A DNA stretch of 64,000 nt from positions 9,176,001 through 9,240,000 of the forward strand of contig OZ020251.1 in assembly GCA_963971285.1 (NCBI GenBank), in the 5' to 3' direction. This DNA is from Astropecten irregularis (lineage: Eukaryota > Echinodermata > Asteroidea > Paxillosida > Astropectinidae). The stretch's first letter is position 1; each line of letters starts with the position of its first letter. Shown piece by piece: positions 11,753-22,759 of the stretch. Under the pieces are notes generated by a model. That model had not been told where the DNA came from. It saw only the letters and a program-made list of their open reading frames with translations, and did no database searches. The translations under genes and the position numbers were made by a program.

Positions 11753-12397
11753 AACAATGACTGGACACCTCTCCTTTACCACATCAAGCTTCCCGAACTC
11801 CGATCTTTTCTTCCAATTCTACTTTTCTTCTGTAATTAGTTCACCTTTCCCATCATTATCCTTCTATACTCTTATATTTCTTCCCACTCCCTTTGCTTAA
11901 GATTTGCCGTCTTCATCCCTTCCACCTCGTCATATTCCGTCTCCTTTTGACCTTTTCATTCACGCAAAAAACATGACCCCCTCAAACCTTCTTGAAGAAC
12001 GGGTGTACTCTGCCTTCAAAAGTTTATTTTGGCTTTACGTAATGTACTCGTCTAACATTCGATATGTTTAAACAGACATTAAACTGATTATTCAAACTTT
12101 AAAGCGCAAAATCCTTTTGTTTCCATATTTCCGCGTTAAATAAGACATATACCCAAGATGACTCTCTCGATAATGGATGTTCATCAAACCATGGATGTAT
12201 CAAACTGTTTGCATAATGGTCATCCTCTTTGGTCTTATTTCATGATTTGTTTTCCGCAGGGAAAGTTAAACGTACGATTTTGCTCTTCCCGTTACATACA
12301 CGAGAGCCACAAGTATGCTTTCTCCATGTATTGTACACACAGTTATATTAAACCACACGTGGATACTGTATTTTTTTTTTTTTTTTTGGAGGGGGGA
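11753..12397. other. Intergenic, no supported feature
   Basis: Pyrimidine-rich start, then AT-rich DNA ending in a T-run at 12371. A 90-codon frame (12158-12430) runs into the T-run and shows no domain. Confidence 0.4.
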
Positions 12398-12860
12398 GGT
12401 CTGACCGCACCTCCCCAACCAAATATTTAGTCAGTTTTTGTTTGTTGGTGATTTGCTATCAAACTGCTTTGTTTTGACAAAGTTTTGGTGCATTAATGAG
12501 ATGGGGTGAAATAGACTGTCGGTGAGGGCGCCCTTGGGGTGTACTTTGCGGGTGGTCTGACCTCACCTTCCCAACCAAATATTTAGTCAGTTTTTGTTTT
12601 TTTGTGATGTGCTATCATACTCCTTTGTTTTGACAAAGTTTGGGCCATGGGTGCGATGGGTTGAAATAACCCGTCTGTGAGGGCGCCCTTTTGGGTACTT
12701 TGCGGGTGGTCTGACCTCACCTTCCCAACCAGATATTTAGTCAGTTTTTGTTTTTTTGTGATGTACTATCATACTACTTTGTTTTGACAAAGTTTTGTCC
12801 ATGGGTACGATGGGTTGAAATAACCCGTCCTGGGGGCATTTTCAAGGGGGTCAGGGGTCA
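12398..12860 (+). repeat. ~155-bp tandem repeat, about three units
   Basis: Units start at 12398, 12554 and 12708 with GGTCTGACC(G/T)CACCT, and share CAACCAAATATTTAGTCAGT and TTTTGACAAAGTTT. The third unit degrades into GGGGTCA-rich DNA up to the duplication edge at 12985. Confidence 0.75.
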
Positions 12861-12984
12861 AGGTCCAACCTCTGGGGGCAGGCTGACCAACTTTTTCTGA
12901 ATCACATGGACAACCTAAGCAACTTTAAGGGGTCAAACCTTCTGGGTAAAATGGGTTGAAATCTTATGTGGCTAGCTCTCAGAC

Positions 12985-15900
12985 TATTATAACATAATGC
13001 TCAAAATATAAACCACAATCAGGGAAACTGATTGTATTAAATAGGGCTGGATAGCAGCTCATTTGGTAGAGCGCCTGCACGGTATTCAGGCCTGGAGGTC
13101 ACTGGTTTGAATCCCGCTCCTGTCAATTTTTCTTTGTTCACATTTCGATAATTAGAACATGCAATTATAGATGTCACTCGCCATTTCAATTGCTAATTTC
13201 AATCGCTCGTCCCAGAATTCGACAAGTTACATATTTTGAACCATTCTTCTTTTCATTTTAATTAGGTTATTTTTGTTAGCTTTTTTTGTTTTATCTTTTA
13301 CGGGGTACATGAAATAGCCGGGGGGGGGGGGGGGGGAGGGGGTATCCCAATTTAGGTACCACCGTGTTCTATAGTGGTCGAATTATACGTCATTGTATTT
13401 GTGTGTGCTCTGATCTTTGTATGCGGAATGTAAACAAAATATTTGCTATACAGCAGTCGGCACTGGCCATATAAGGAGATAAGTAACATCAGTGTTTACT
13501 TTAATACGAACATGTTGGTAAATCTTTCTTATATCTACATTAGGGCGACACTTCATACGGAGAAAAAGGTATGTTTTAATAGGGTGACCGACCACATTGG
13601 TGTTGCTGTAATATTTTTGTCTCGAAAAGTGGAAAGAATTATAATGTCAGGAACGTAGTCTAAAACATATACATAATAAAACCTATGTATAATCTTGGGT
13701 TCAGCTAGGTTTCCTAAAAAAGGGATAAATAAGGGTTTATATAAGTGCATGTACAAGTATATGGGATTGTCGTCAAGACGTAGCATTTTCGGGAATATAA
13801 ATTACCAAGGATGGGACCTTAGGGAGACGTTCCCATTGGGTCGTAAACAAACCTTATACTTACCTATTTCTAAACATCCTCCAAACCAATGAACTTGGAA
13901 TTTCACGGTTCATAATTATTGAGAGCATTCTCTGTCTTCTCTTAAAATATGGACAATAACAATATTTATCTTTTAATGGTAGCTGGTACCTTAATAGGGG
14001 GACATCGGAAAGTTTCCCCAAGTCCCGATGTCTCCCTAATATTCACGTTTAGATGCTAACGTGTCTCCGTAATACCCCATTTGTAATTATAACTATTTAT
14101 ATATCATTATTATTTGTCAGTTCCTCCTATAATACAATATACAAATAGCGTCAATGGGAAGATAACGTCCAGTAGTTGCAATATATACCTGGCGCTACCA
14201 GACGATTCTCTTAAATCACTGTGTACTTACATTAAAATCTGACTTGTTCGTTTAATTAACTTGGTGATTTTTATTTCAAACGTGTTTGTGAGTTAGTAAT
14301 TTGCAAATGATAATCGTATTTCCATGCATGAGATACAGGCAGCTGAATATTCAATGAATAAAGCATAAAATATCGGAATTTCATGTTAACCAAAAATCTT
14401 GCGCATCTTCATGATCAGTATTCCTGTGTTTTTATTCTTCCACCATATTGTTAAACGATTGAGTCTGTTGAAAAATTAAATTTAGCAACTAAATTACTAC
14501 AGAAAACTGATGTGGTGTGTTTGGTCTGGCTTTTTGAACTAAAAGTCTCGTGGTCAATCTACAGATTGGCGGTTCGAGTCCAGCCACTGGGTTATTGGTG
14601 CTTGCGTCCTTGGGTGAGATTCTTTGTCACATTATTGCTCCTCTTCACGCAGATGTAAATGGGTATCTGTGATGGTAGAGATGGCTTTGTGGTTTGCTTA
14701 TAGCCTCGGTGTACTGAATACGGTAGCACAGCGCAGAATTCTCCTCAGGGAGTTCTGGCCGGATTAATAATGACCAGGGATAATGATACTTTACTATTGT
14801 AAATGCTCAGTATAGAGTACATTCTAGAAGTTGCAGCCCAACATCCAATACTATTAGTATTTTAGAAAAAGTCCAAAAATGACAAGGTTGCAAATTTTAA
14901 TCAGCTACAAATATTGACAGGAAATTACATCATTCAGTTTTGTTTAGCTGTTCCAAAGTACGCGAATAGGTTGGTGACAAATAATCATCCACTCAATGAG
15001 CAAATCACACTCGATAATGGAGTCCAATGTACGTTGACAGATTTTTTGTTATGGATGAATTTTTTGGGGGATAATTTGCAATGCCATGAACGGCTAAACT
15101 GCTTACACAGCAGTTATTTGTCTATGTGCTACAATATAAATGAGATATCTCATATCATAGGCCTCCGGGGAGTGATCTTATCTCTGGAAATAACAAATCA
15201 CGTGAACTGAGAGTTCATTATTCAAACAGATACCGCCAGTATGACTGTCTTGCACAATTGATCAGTTTCTTTTGGAATCGTGTATGTAAATATTTAACCA
15301 TTGAGATAGTGATATGTTTCTAGCAAATTCCATCATTCTACCTCACTTTGAATACTGCAGCAATGCTTGTTCCATCTTGGTCCATCAACACTAAAAAGGA
15401 TAATTTATTTAAAGGTAGTATCAAACTTTGGTTTTTGTCAAAAGAAGTCCAGATTCATGGCTACAAATATCAAGGAAGATACCAAAAGAGTCATCTGTGA
15501 AAATTTCAGTCCCATATGGTGCCCACTTTTTGAGAAAAACGTGAAAAACGGCCACAGTATTTCTTAAGTCTTTTCTCTTTTTTGATCCCTACTTAACCTT
15601 CCCTACTCTGATTGGCTAATGAATGTGACGTCGTTTTAAGTTGTTCTTATGCCAGGGGAGCGAAGCAAGGTCCACACCAGGGAAATAAAAAAAAACCAGA
15701 GTCGAAAAGTCACATTTTTCTGAGAGCATTTAAAAACGAAACATGCATTTTTTTTTTCATTATTTTGTTGGTACTGAAGATATTTTGTCGGTATTAAATG
15801 ACATTCAACCTCGAAATATTAGGGGGGGGGGGGGGGTGAAAATACACGCCATACCGCCACCCCAAATATTGGGGGGGGGGGGGGGAAATATATCACCCCC

Positions 15901-17303
15901 CCTTCCCGGGATTGACACCCATGCCCGTAGACAACAGTGTTAAATCCTTATACTTCAACAATCAATAAAACATAATACAGAACTCTCACAGCTGTTCAAG
16001 TTGCACAGAAAAATGATGATAAACATGTCACCTTTCATTTTCTTTTCATTTTATGGTGGGTTGACTATTTAATTTTTGAGACATACTCATTCTCAGCTGA
16101 CCACCCTTAAAAACAAGGTTTATGGATCACTCCAGTCAAAGAAGCCATTTAACAAAAACAAAACAAACCATCCCTATGCAAAGCGGCTGAAATAGACCCA
16201 CTTTCTCAACCACATTGCATCACACTAGTCACAAATGGAAGCCCAGAGTCCAGGCAGGAGGTCTAGTGCCCTATTTCTTCAATCCATCATTTCCCGATAG
16301 CTCTCAGAATTCTCTTATTTAAAATACATTGAGGAGGAAACATACGAGAAAGTTTAACTTTCCTGATTAATCCAGAAACATTACAACCTTGCTGGCGTTG
16401 GAAGAGCCTGGAAATTGGAATAAACGTGGTTGGCCATTAAAAGTGTTTGGTAATACATTGTTTTAATTTTCCTACTCTGATTGGCTAATGAATGTGACGT
16501 CGTTTTAAGCTGTTCTTATGCCAGTGTGTATTGTACTTTTTCGGTAACCATAGGATGTAATTCCTTTGCTTTTGCCTTGGGTACATTGAAATTAATTTGT
16601 CAGCTTAACAGAGCGAAGCTAATGATTAGACTGATGAACACATTGCACGTTGTAGTGTGAGACATTATTATATCAAGATTATATTCAAATTAGGTTTGCC
16701 CCCCTACGACGTGGACGAGCACCGCACACTCAGTGCTTGTTTATTTTGTTAATACAAACTACAATCTTAATGTGCTGGTGGCGTACGAGTTGGTCGGCGT
16801 TACGAGTTGGGGCGTACGAGTTGGTCGGCGTAATAGTTGACCAGCATTCAAAACAACTTAGGATTAAAGTGGACGGCGAGGCCGAGGCTCGCCGATCGCC
16901 AGCGTTAGGGTTGCACCCAAGTAAATTAACTCCCATAGACATGGCTGTCGATTTCTTTTCATGATTGGTGGGGGGATGATTGGTGATTTGGTGCCCTGCG
17001 CGAGTGAGCGAAGCAGGGTCCACTCCAGGGACATTACTGAAAAAAAAGTGTCGAAAAGTCACATTTTACTGAGAGCATTTTCGCCGATCTTAGTCTCAAT
17101 AGGCTTAAATTCTACATGGTAATAGCCGAGACATGGTTGTTTAAAGTGATAAACAGTTTAATTTTAACAAAATGGGTCCCGACACAGTGTTACAGTTTTC
17201 TTGGACACCCTCAGGCTGTATTATAGGCAGTACAACTCGCCACAAGAGGGCGCCCTAACATTACAATGCTTACTGGCGATACGCGCATCTGCATTACAGG
17301 GTG
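12985..17303 (+). repeat. 4.3 kb segmental duplication, copy 2
   Basis: Second copy of 2541-6851. It differs by scattered substitutions, small deletions (for example near 14345) and an insertion of about 60 bases near 16135-16195. A 98-codon frame at 14914-15210 is open here but interrupted in copy 1, which argues against a selected gene. Confidence 0.85.
13047..13130 (+). repeat. tRNA-derived SINE head (copy in duplication 2)
   Basis: Same sequence as 2603-2685, carried along by the segmental duplication. Confidence 0.6.
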
Positions 17304-18019
17304 AATTCGTTTACAGATTCATGGACAAAAATATCAATGAAGATACAGTAACAGTCATCTGTGAAAATTTCAGTCCCATACGTTGCCCACTTTTTGAGCA
17401 AACAGTGAAAAACAGCCATAGTATTTCTAAAGTCTTTTCTCTTTTATTTTTGATCCTTTAAAAGATCAAAAAGATTTTCGGTCATTGTTTTACTATATAA
17501 TTGCTGGATAAATACACCATTTCAGGCGGAAAACCTTTAACGGTATGTTTCTACCACCATCATACGTAAATCTGTGAACATTTCTGTTTTGGTCTCTTAC
17601 CAAAGTATGATACTACCTTTAACATATATTCAACGGAAAAGGGACGGAGTGTTTATCCATAATTTCGGTATTGGGAATTATGGAAATCTCTTGTGTGTGA
17701 AAACAAGATTGGAAAAAAACATAACGTACAAAGCAATAATGCAGCTTGTTAGAGCCCTGTCTCCTCGTGTTGTCCTTTAAAATGTTCCTTAGGGATCAAT
17801 TAGTTGTGGTAGACGGATACAATGCGTTCCATTTATATAAGCCTAATGGACCATTTCGTTGTAGTTCAGATACCAGGATTATTAACAAAACCCAAATCCC
17901 GAATATAGTCATCTGCAAAGGTGTTTATGCACCGGCTCCAAACCTTGGGAATGATTTTCCGTACGAAATTCCCCATGTTATTTAATGCTCGCACCCAATT
18001 CAAAATATCACTGGCTATA
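17304..18019. other. Truncated TTAA MITE and flanking unique DNA
   Basis: 17315-17618 matches the TTAA MITE of 9543-9899 but lacks its left end. It is fused directly to the right edge of the segmental duplication. The rest has no exon. Confidence 0.5.
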
Positions 18020-18020
18020 T

Positions 18021-18459
18021 TACAATTACTAAAGCGCTAGCTCCGTGTACAGAGTGATGCCTGTTGGGCGCATCCATGTTTGTGCACAAACCCATGGAAA
18101 ACACCAAATTTATTGTGTACGTCTTTTGTACGTCTATTTGCATAATAATCTGCGTTTGTGTTCCGTACAGGTGCGTTATCGAAACCAAACACACCTGAAA
18201 TCCGACGCACCTTCGGAAAATGCGCGTTTCATTTAGCGCAGTCAAACGTACAGTGATTGCAAGCGTCATCAAGACGTGTTACCGGTACCGTTCGCGTGTA
18301 CTTGGGCGTTGCATATTAGTACGCTCTTTGAAAGTCATTCAAGTCAAAATGATCTTGTTCCACAGACTCTCACTCAAATTCAAAATGACTGCGCCCAGGA
18401 AGGCTTCAAAGCATCTACGCAAGGAGAACGCGGAGCTAGCGCTTTGGTAATTTTAATAT
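18021..18459. repeat. MITE with ~25-bp inverted ends
   Basis: Left AATTACTAAAGCGCTAGCTC, right GAGCTAGCGCTTTGGTAATT; the ends pair with two mismatches over about 440 bases. Overlapping frames of 60-85 codons on both strands are by-products. Confidence 0.65.
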
Positions 18460-19480
18460 AGTTCTATGCTAAAAACTAACTTTTCCAGACTTCTGTTGAG
18501 TAGCTTTGTTATTGCAATTGTAATTTGCACTGTAAATTCTTAAACAGAAACACAAGGTTTTGGCAGCTCTCAGAATAAAGTTATGTAAATAAGTAGAAAA
18601 ATATAATTTAGACACGCTTAAAATAATCAGGGCTTAAACTAACAAACATAAAATAAAATGATAACAATTATAGGATATTGATAACAAAGGACGTAAAAAA
18701 CACCCAAATAAGGGAACTAAAATGTCAAACCTAAAATGTGTTCCTTCTTGAATCTCCGTGCCACTGTTTCATAAGGAAAATCGGAGGTGTGGAGTCCTTA
18801 AGTGCTATCATTAATTTACCAGCTCATTCGTCGTCTTGTTTTGGGAATTATTTCGTTTGCTCTGTGTCATTTCTGTCTCATTAGCGAACGAAATTGGATG
18901 GTGACAGATCTTGTTATTCCCCTTAGGATATGCGCCAACGTCGAATGCTCAATGGGATTAATTAATTTCTCTCGTCTCAAACGGGGTGCACATCAATTTC
19001 CGGAATCATCAGGGTCAATCGGGATCTGTACGGTATACCACTCAATCTGGTTTGTTTGCATAGCCTAGCTGGGTAATTGCGTAGATTTCGGCTGGCGCTC
19101 TCTAAAACGTTGGGTTTTTGTCATGTCTCTAATTCTGAGAATTTTTTAATATTTTTGTCTTGCAGGTTTGTTTGTGCCCATGACCAAGTGCTGATATATA
19201 ATGCATTTTTCTGTAATCACGGGTTTCATGAACAGAAGCTTACATCTGAAATGCAACCGAGAGCATTTTCGTTCTCATGATAATATTCATTAAAGTAGTT
19301 TCGCTGTTGGTGGTTGAACGTCGTTTACACTCAAGTTGGAGTTTGTGTCTGAGAAAGAATAATTCATAATAATTGACGGATTCAGGATTGTCAGTTTAAG
19401 GAAAGGAATTTGTTTACATCTTGCAAAGTTTGCATTCAATAATTTTATTAATATATTTATTTAAACGTCTATATTATTTT
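18460..19480. other. Intergenic, no supported feature
   Basis: AT-rich; nothing coding. The stretch 18835-18905 weakly resembles the repeat at 20440-20520. Confidence 0.4.
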
Positions 19481-19507
19481 ATTTAATTATTATTATTATT
19501 ATTTATT

Positions 19508-19578
<71 letters not shown>

Positions 19579-19626
19579 TTATTTATTATTATTTTAATTT
19601 TTTTTTGTGGGGGGGGGGGGGGGGGT
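19480..19626. repeat. (TTTA)n microsatellite and G-run
   Basis: Long run of TTTA units, then T-run and a G-run of about 17 bases. Confidence 0.9.
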
Positions 19627-20695
19627 TATGGTAAAACTAACCAATAACTCAGTAATATCAGTTTGCATGAGCCTTTAAAGGCACAGTACAGGATTGGTTC
19701 TATACCCACAAAAAAATGTTCACATATTTTACGTATAACTTTCAGGATATGAAGATGGTGATGGTAGAAACATACAGTTAAAATACTTAGGTAATGTGGT
19801 AAAACGACGACCGAAAACAGTTTTGATCTAGGGATGGGATCAAAATCATTCTTCATGATAAGAAACAAATATCTAAGGTTTTCGCTTTTTTCTCGAAACT
19901 CAGATGTCCGATTGAGCTCAAATTTCCAAAGGTTTATTATTTCATGCACAACAGTGTGCACGTGTCGGAATAGACAATGTGTGAGTGTTGTTCCTTGACC
20001 TTTACTAATCATGTATTATACCTTTAAAAACTTGAAAGTGTAAATAATAATATTGCGTCTGTTGCTTCATGTACTGTTCAAAAACAAATAATGGAATTAC
20101 AAGATAAATAGATAGATAAGGTAGGTTTGCAATAGCACCACTTGATCGTCTGTAAGTAAATGATTCTGAAAAGAACCGATGATTTTACAATAACATTATG
20201 GTGTTAAAACATAAATTCTTTTCAGAACTGAACACTTACTTACTTGGGGGGGGATATTTTTTCGAAGAGTTGTTTTATGTTCGGGTTTGCTTTTTTGTCA
20301 CGTTTTTGGTTTTAATGTCTTTGTGCTGTTGTTTCTCAATTCTGTTGTCTGGTTTTGTCCGATATAATTACTTCCCTAAGGATCAATCATTGGGCAGTAG
20401 TTCATGCGTGCTGTCAGTATTACCAGCTAATTGGTTGTTTTGTTCAGGGGATTAGGCCTATTATAGTTTCTTGTTGTTTTGTGTCGTTTCTGTTTCATTA
20501 GTGAACGAGATGTTATGGACATCATCAAATGAATAATCTATTATTTCTGTAGGAGACACATCAATATCGAATACCAAAGGCATTAGTAGTTCCTATAGGT
20601 CATCAAATTGCCATTATAGCCACGTTAAATATATCTCTTTTTCGTCTCAAACGATGTGTATTTTCTATAATACAAAATAAAAATAATAATAGTTT
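19627..20695 (+). repeat. Complex repeat, complete form of the 10-11.5 kb element
   Basis: Contains the TTAA MITE 19679-20023 and the block matched in inverse at 10003-10695. Here the parts are collinear, unlike the inverted arrangement next to the gap. An 85-codon frame (20198-20455) is repeat-derived. Confidence 0.7.
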
Positions 20696-20767
20696 GGGAG
20701 GCTAATAATCCTTACTCGCAGCTGGGTCGCTGAATTGCGAAGGATGCGGCTACAACGTGGTTAGGTG

Positions 20768-21007
20768 ACAATTTCATAGAGCTTCTTAAGAACCAAAATT
20801 TGCTTATTAAAGCACCAAAAACATTGGTCAATAAAATCATTATACCAGCCAAAACTCATTCTGAATGTTATGCTCAGCAAAGAATGGCAGAATACAAGTC
20901 AAAAGCTATTAACAACACATGGAAATTTGGGTGGCAATCGTGTTTGATCAAGGAACACTTTTCATGCTTAAGCAAATTTTGTACATAAGCAGCTCTATGA
21001 AATCTGC
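20768..21007. repeat. MITE C (AATTTCATAGAGCT ends)
   Basis: Left ACAATTTCATAGAGCTTCTT, right AGCAGCTCTATGAAATCTGC. The ends resemble those of the element at 26847-27086, so this is probably one family. Confidence 0.6.
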
Positions 21008-21055
21008 CCCAGGTTGCTTGCATTCATGGGCACCTTAGTTTGCCATGCAGCCACA

Positions 21056-21250
21056 TCAACTCATGGTTGAAAAGCACAGCCTGATATCGAAAGTGTTTAA
21101 TTTTGTAGAGGAAAACCGGAGATCGCGGAGAAAAACCATTGTAGCATAGGAGATAATAACCAATGCATAACTCAACTCACATACATGATCCAAGCCGTGA
21201 TCGAACCCGGGCCATATTGGTGGGAGGCGCGTGCCTAACGAACTTGCCAC
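21056..21250 (-). repeat. tRNA-derived SINE with central CTCCGGTTTTCC domain
   Basis: On the - strand: box-A-like GTGGCAAGTTCGTTAGGC, box B GGGTTCGATCACGGC, then a body ending GATCTCCGGTTTTCC. The same body type occurs at 44810-44990. Confidence 0.65.
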
Positions 21251-21559
21251 CTTTAACCCCTACAATTCTAACATGGTTAATTGGCCTTAAAAGGTTCTGA
21301 AAACATTGGGACTACGGAGGAGTTCTTTGTTATACCATTAAAAAACTCGTTATTGTTTTTCTCATAGCCTTCGAGGTATTTGTTGAAATTTTGCTGGTGT
21401 CTCATGCATTGCTTATATTTTTTACTTATATTTTTCTCTTATTGTATCATCTACACGTCTTTATTTGAGTATTGTAATGTAGTCAGTTTAAGCATTTCAC
21501 TTCAGGTAGGGCAGCCATCTTCTGGGCGCAGCTTACGAAACGGAGGCTTACGCTCGGGC

Positions 21560-21675
21560 TCGGGTTCAGGCTCAGGCTCAGACTCAGGCTCAGGTTTAGG
21601 CTCAGGCTCAGGCTCAGGCTCATGATCAGGCTAAGGCTAAGGCCAAGTCTCAGGCTCAGTATCAGGCTCACGCTA

Positions 21676-21733
<58 letters not shown>

Positions 21734-21803
21734 CCAGGCTCAGGCTCAGGCTAAGGCTCAGGCTCAGCCTCAGCCTCAGGCTCAGCCTCAGTCTCAGGCT
21801 CCA
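21560..21803 (+). repeat. (GGCTCA)n hexanucleotide array
   Basis: About 40 units, imperfect. Because the unit is six bases, long Gly-Ser, Leu-Arg or Ala-Gln frames appear, but none joins in phase with the possible exon at 21883. Confidence 0.9.
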
Positions 21804-21882
21804 GCTCTGACACCCATGGCGTAAATATGTGTTGTTGTTTTTTCACTGAAGCTGAAACTCGGTTTTCCTTTTCCAACCATAG

Positions 21883-22028
21883 AACCTACTTCTGAACCGC
21901 AGCCAAAAGCTTCTATTTTGGTACCAGTTATTTCAGAATGGATTCACAAAATGGAGCCGGAGCCTGAGACGGAGATTGAGACGTCATTTCGTAAACGTAA
22001 ACGCCCTCTGCATGTTTATCCCTTTTGA
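21883..22028 (+). CDS. Possible terminal coding exon of an unidentified gene
   Basis: A good acceptor (TTTTCCTTTTCCAACCATAG) is followed in phase 1 by 48 codons: PTSEPQPKASILVPVISEW, then an acidic stretch (MEPEPETEIE), a basic FRKRKR and a TGA stop. No upstream partner exon was found, and the Glu-rich part resembles the nearby hexamer in reverse, so it could be chance. Confidence 0.22.
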
Positions 22029-22683
22029 AAAACACGTGTGCATTGATGGATATTTACCATCTTGTGCCACTTTTCGCCGCAATGCTTCCTGGAATGTGTG
22101 TACTTTGTAGATTAGGTAAGGTCACAAAACAGCGCTCACACTGTGTCTGATTCAACATCCACATAAAATGAAAAACTGTCAAAATTTGAGCTCAATCGAA
22201 CATCTGAGTCACGACAAAAAGAAGAACTGAAAACCAGACTCAATTTTTCTCATAAAACGATAGTCTTGTTTTTTTTTATAACCTTGAGTTTAAAACTGTT
22301 TTCGGTCTTTGTTTGACTAATTTCTGGATAAATACAACATTTCAGGCAATATAAAATAAATATTTTAACAGTATGTTTCTACTAGCACCAACTTCATACC
22401 CTGAAAGCTATACGGACATCTATAAAGAATTATCTATGGGTATATGCATGGTATATGTAACCAGTCCTGTTCTGTACCTTCAGGACGCCAAACCTTAGAC
22501 CCCTCCCAATCATGATAACGATCTACCAATCAGCGAAATGCTTTGGTTGTACATCTGACTATAGAAGCATAACGGTGACTATTTATTACGACCGAGTATA
22601 GCCAGGAGAACAGTCGTCCTAAGAAACCCCTGCATCATGCATGGTCATTAAGACTGACTTAACAGCGAGTTTTATCACCAACT
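22029..22683. other. Upstream region of the receptor gene with MITE remnant
   Basis: A degraded member of the TTAA MITE family covers about 22150-22490. The last ~190 bases before the ATG look unique and would hold the 5' UTR and promoter. No clear TATA box or other motif that I would defend. Confidence 0.35.
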
Positions 22684-22759
22684 ATGTTGCTGTTACTAAT
22701 TGTTATCATGTTAGCCAACGGGAGTAGGGGAGCAGCACAGATTGCCACGCTTGATTTTG
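22684..22759 (+). CDS. Exon 1: signal peptide of the SRCR adhesion GPCR (putative)
   Basis: An ATG is followed by a strongly hydrophobic run (MLLLLIVIMLANGS) and then small residues (GAAQ), as in a secretory signal peptide. The exon ends at a GTAAGT donor in phase 1, which is the phase needed by the first SRCR exon at 32921; the join makes an Asp codon. The 10.2 kb distance and the lack of transcript evidence leave open that exon 1 belongs to another transcript or that a further exon lies between. Confidence 0.6.

Noticed and set aside
11483..11900. Several long frames across the N gap
   Set aside because: They consist almost wholly of undetermined bases.
14914..15210. 98-codon frame in duplication copy 2 as a gene
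   Set aside because: The corresponding frame in copy 1 is interrupted, there is no recognised domain, and it lies inside a repeat block.
21380..21810. Gly-Ser and Leu-Arg repeat proteins
   Set aside because: By-products of the six-base GGCTCA repeat. Each frame is broken, and none splices in phase to a neighbour.
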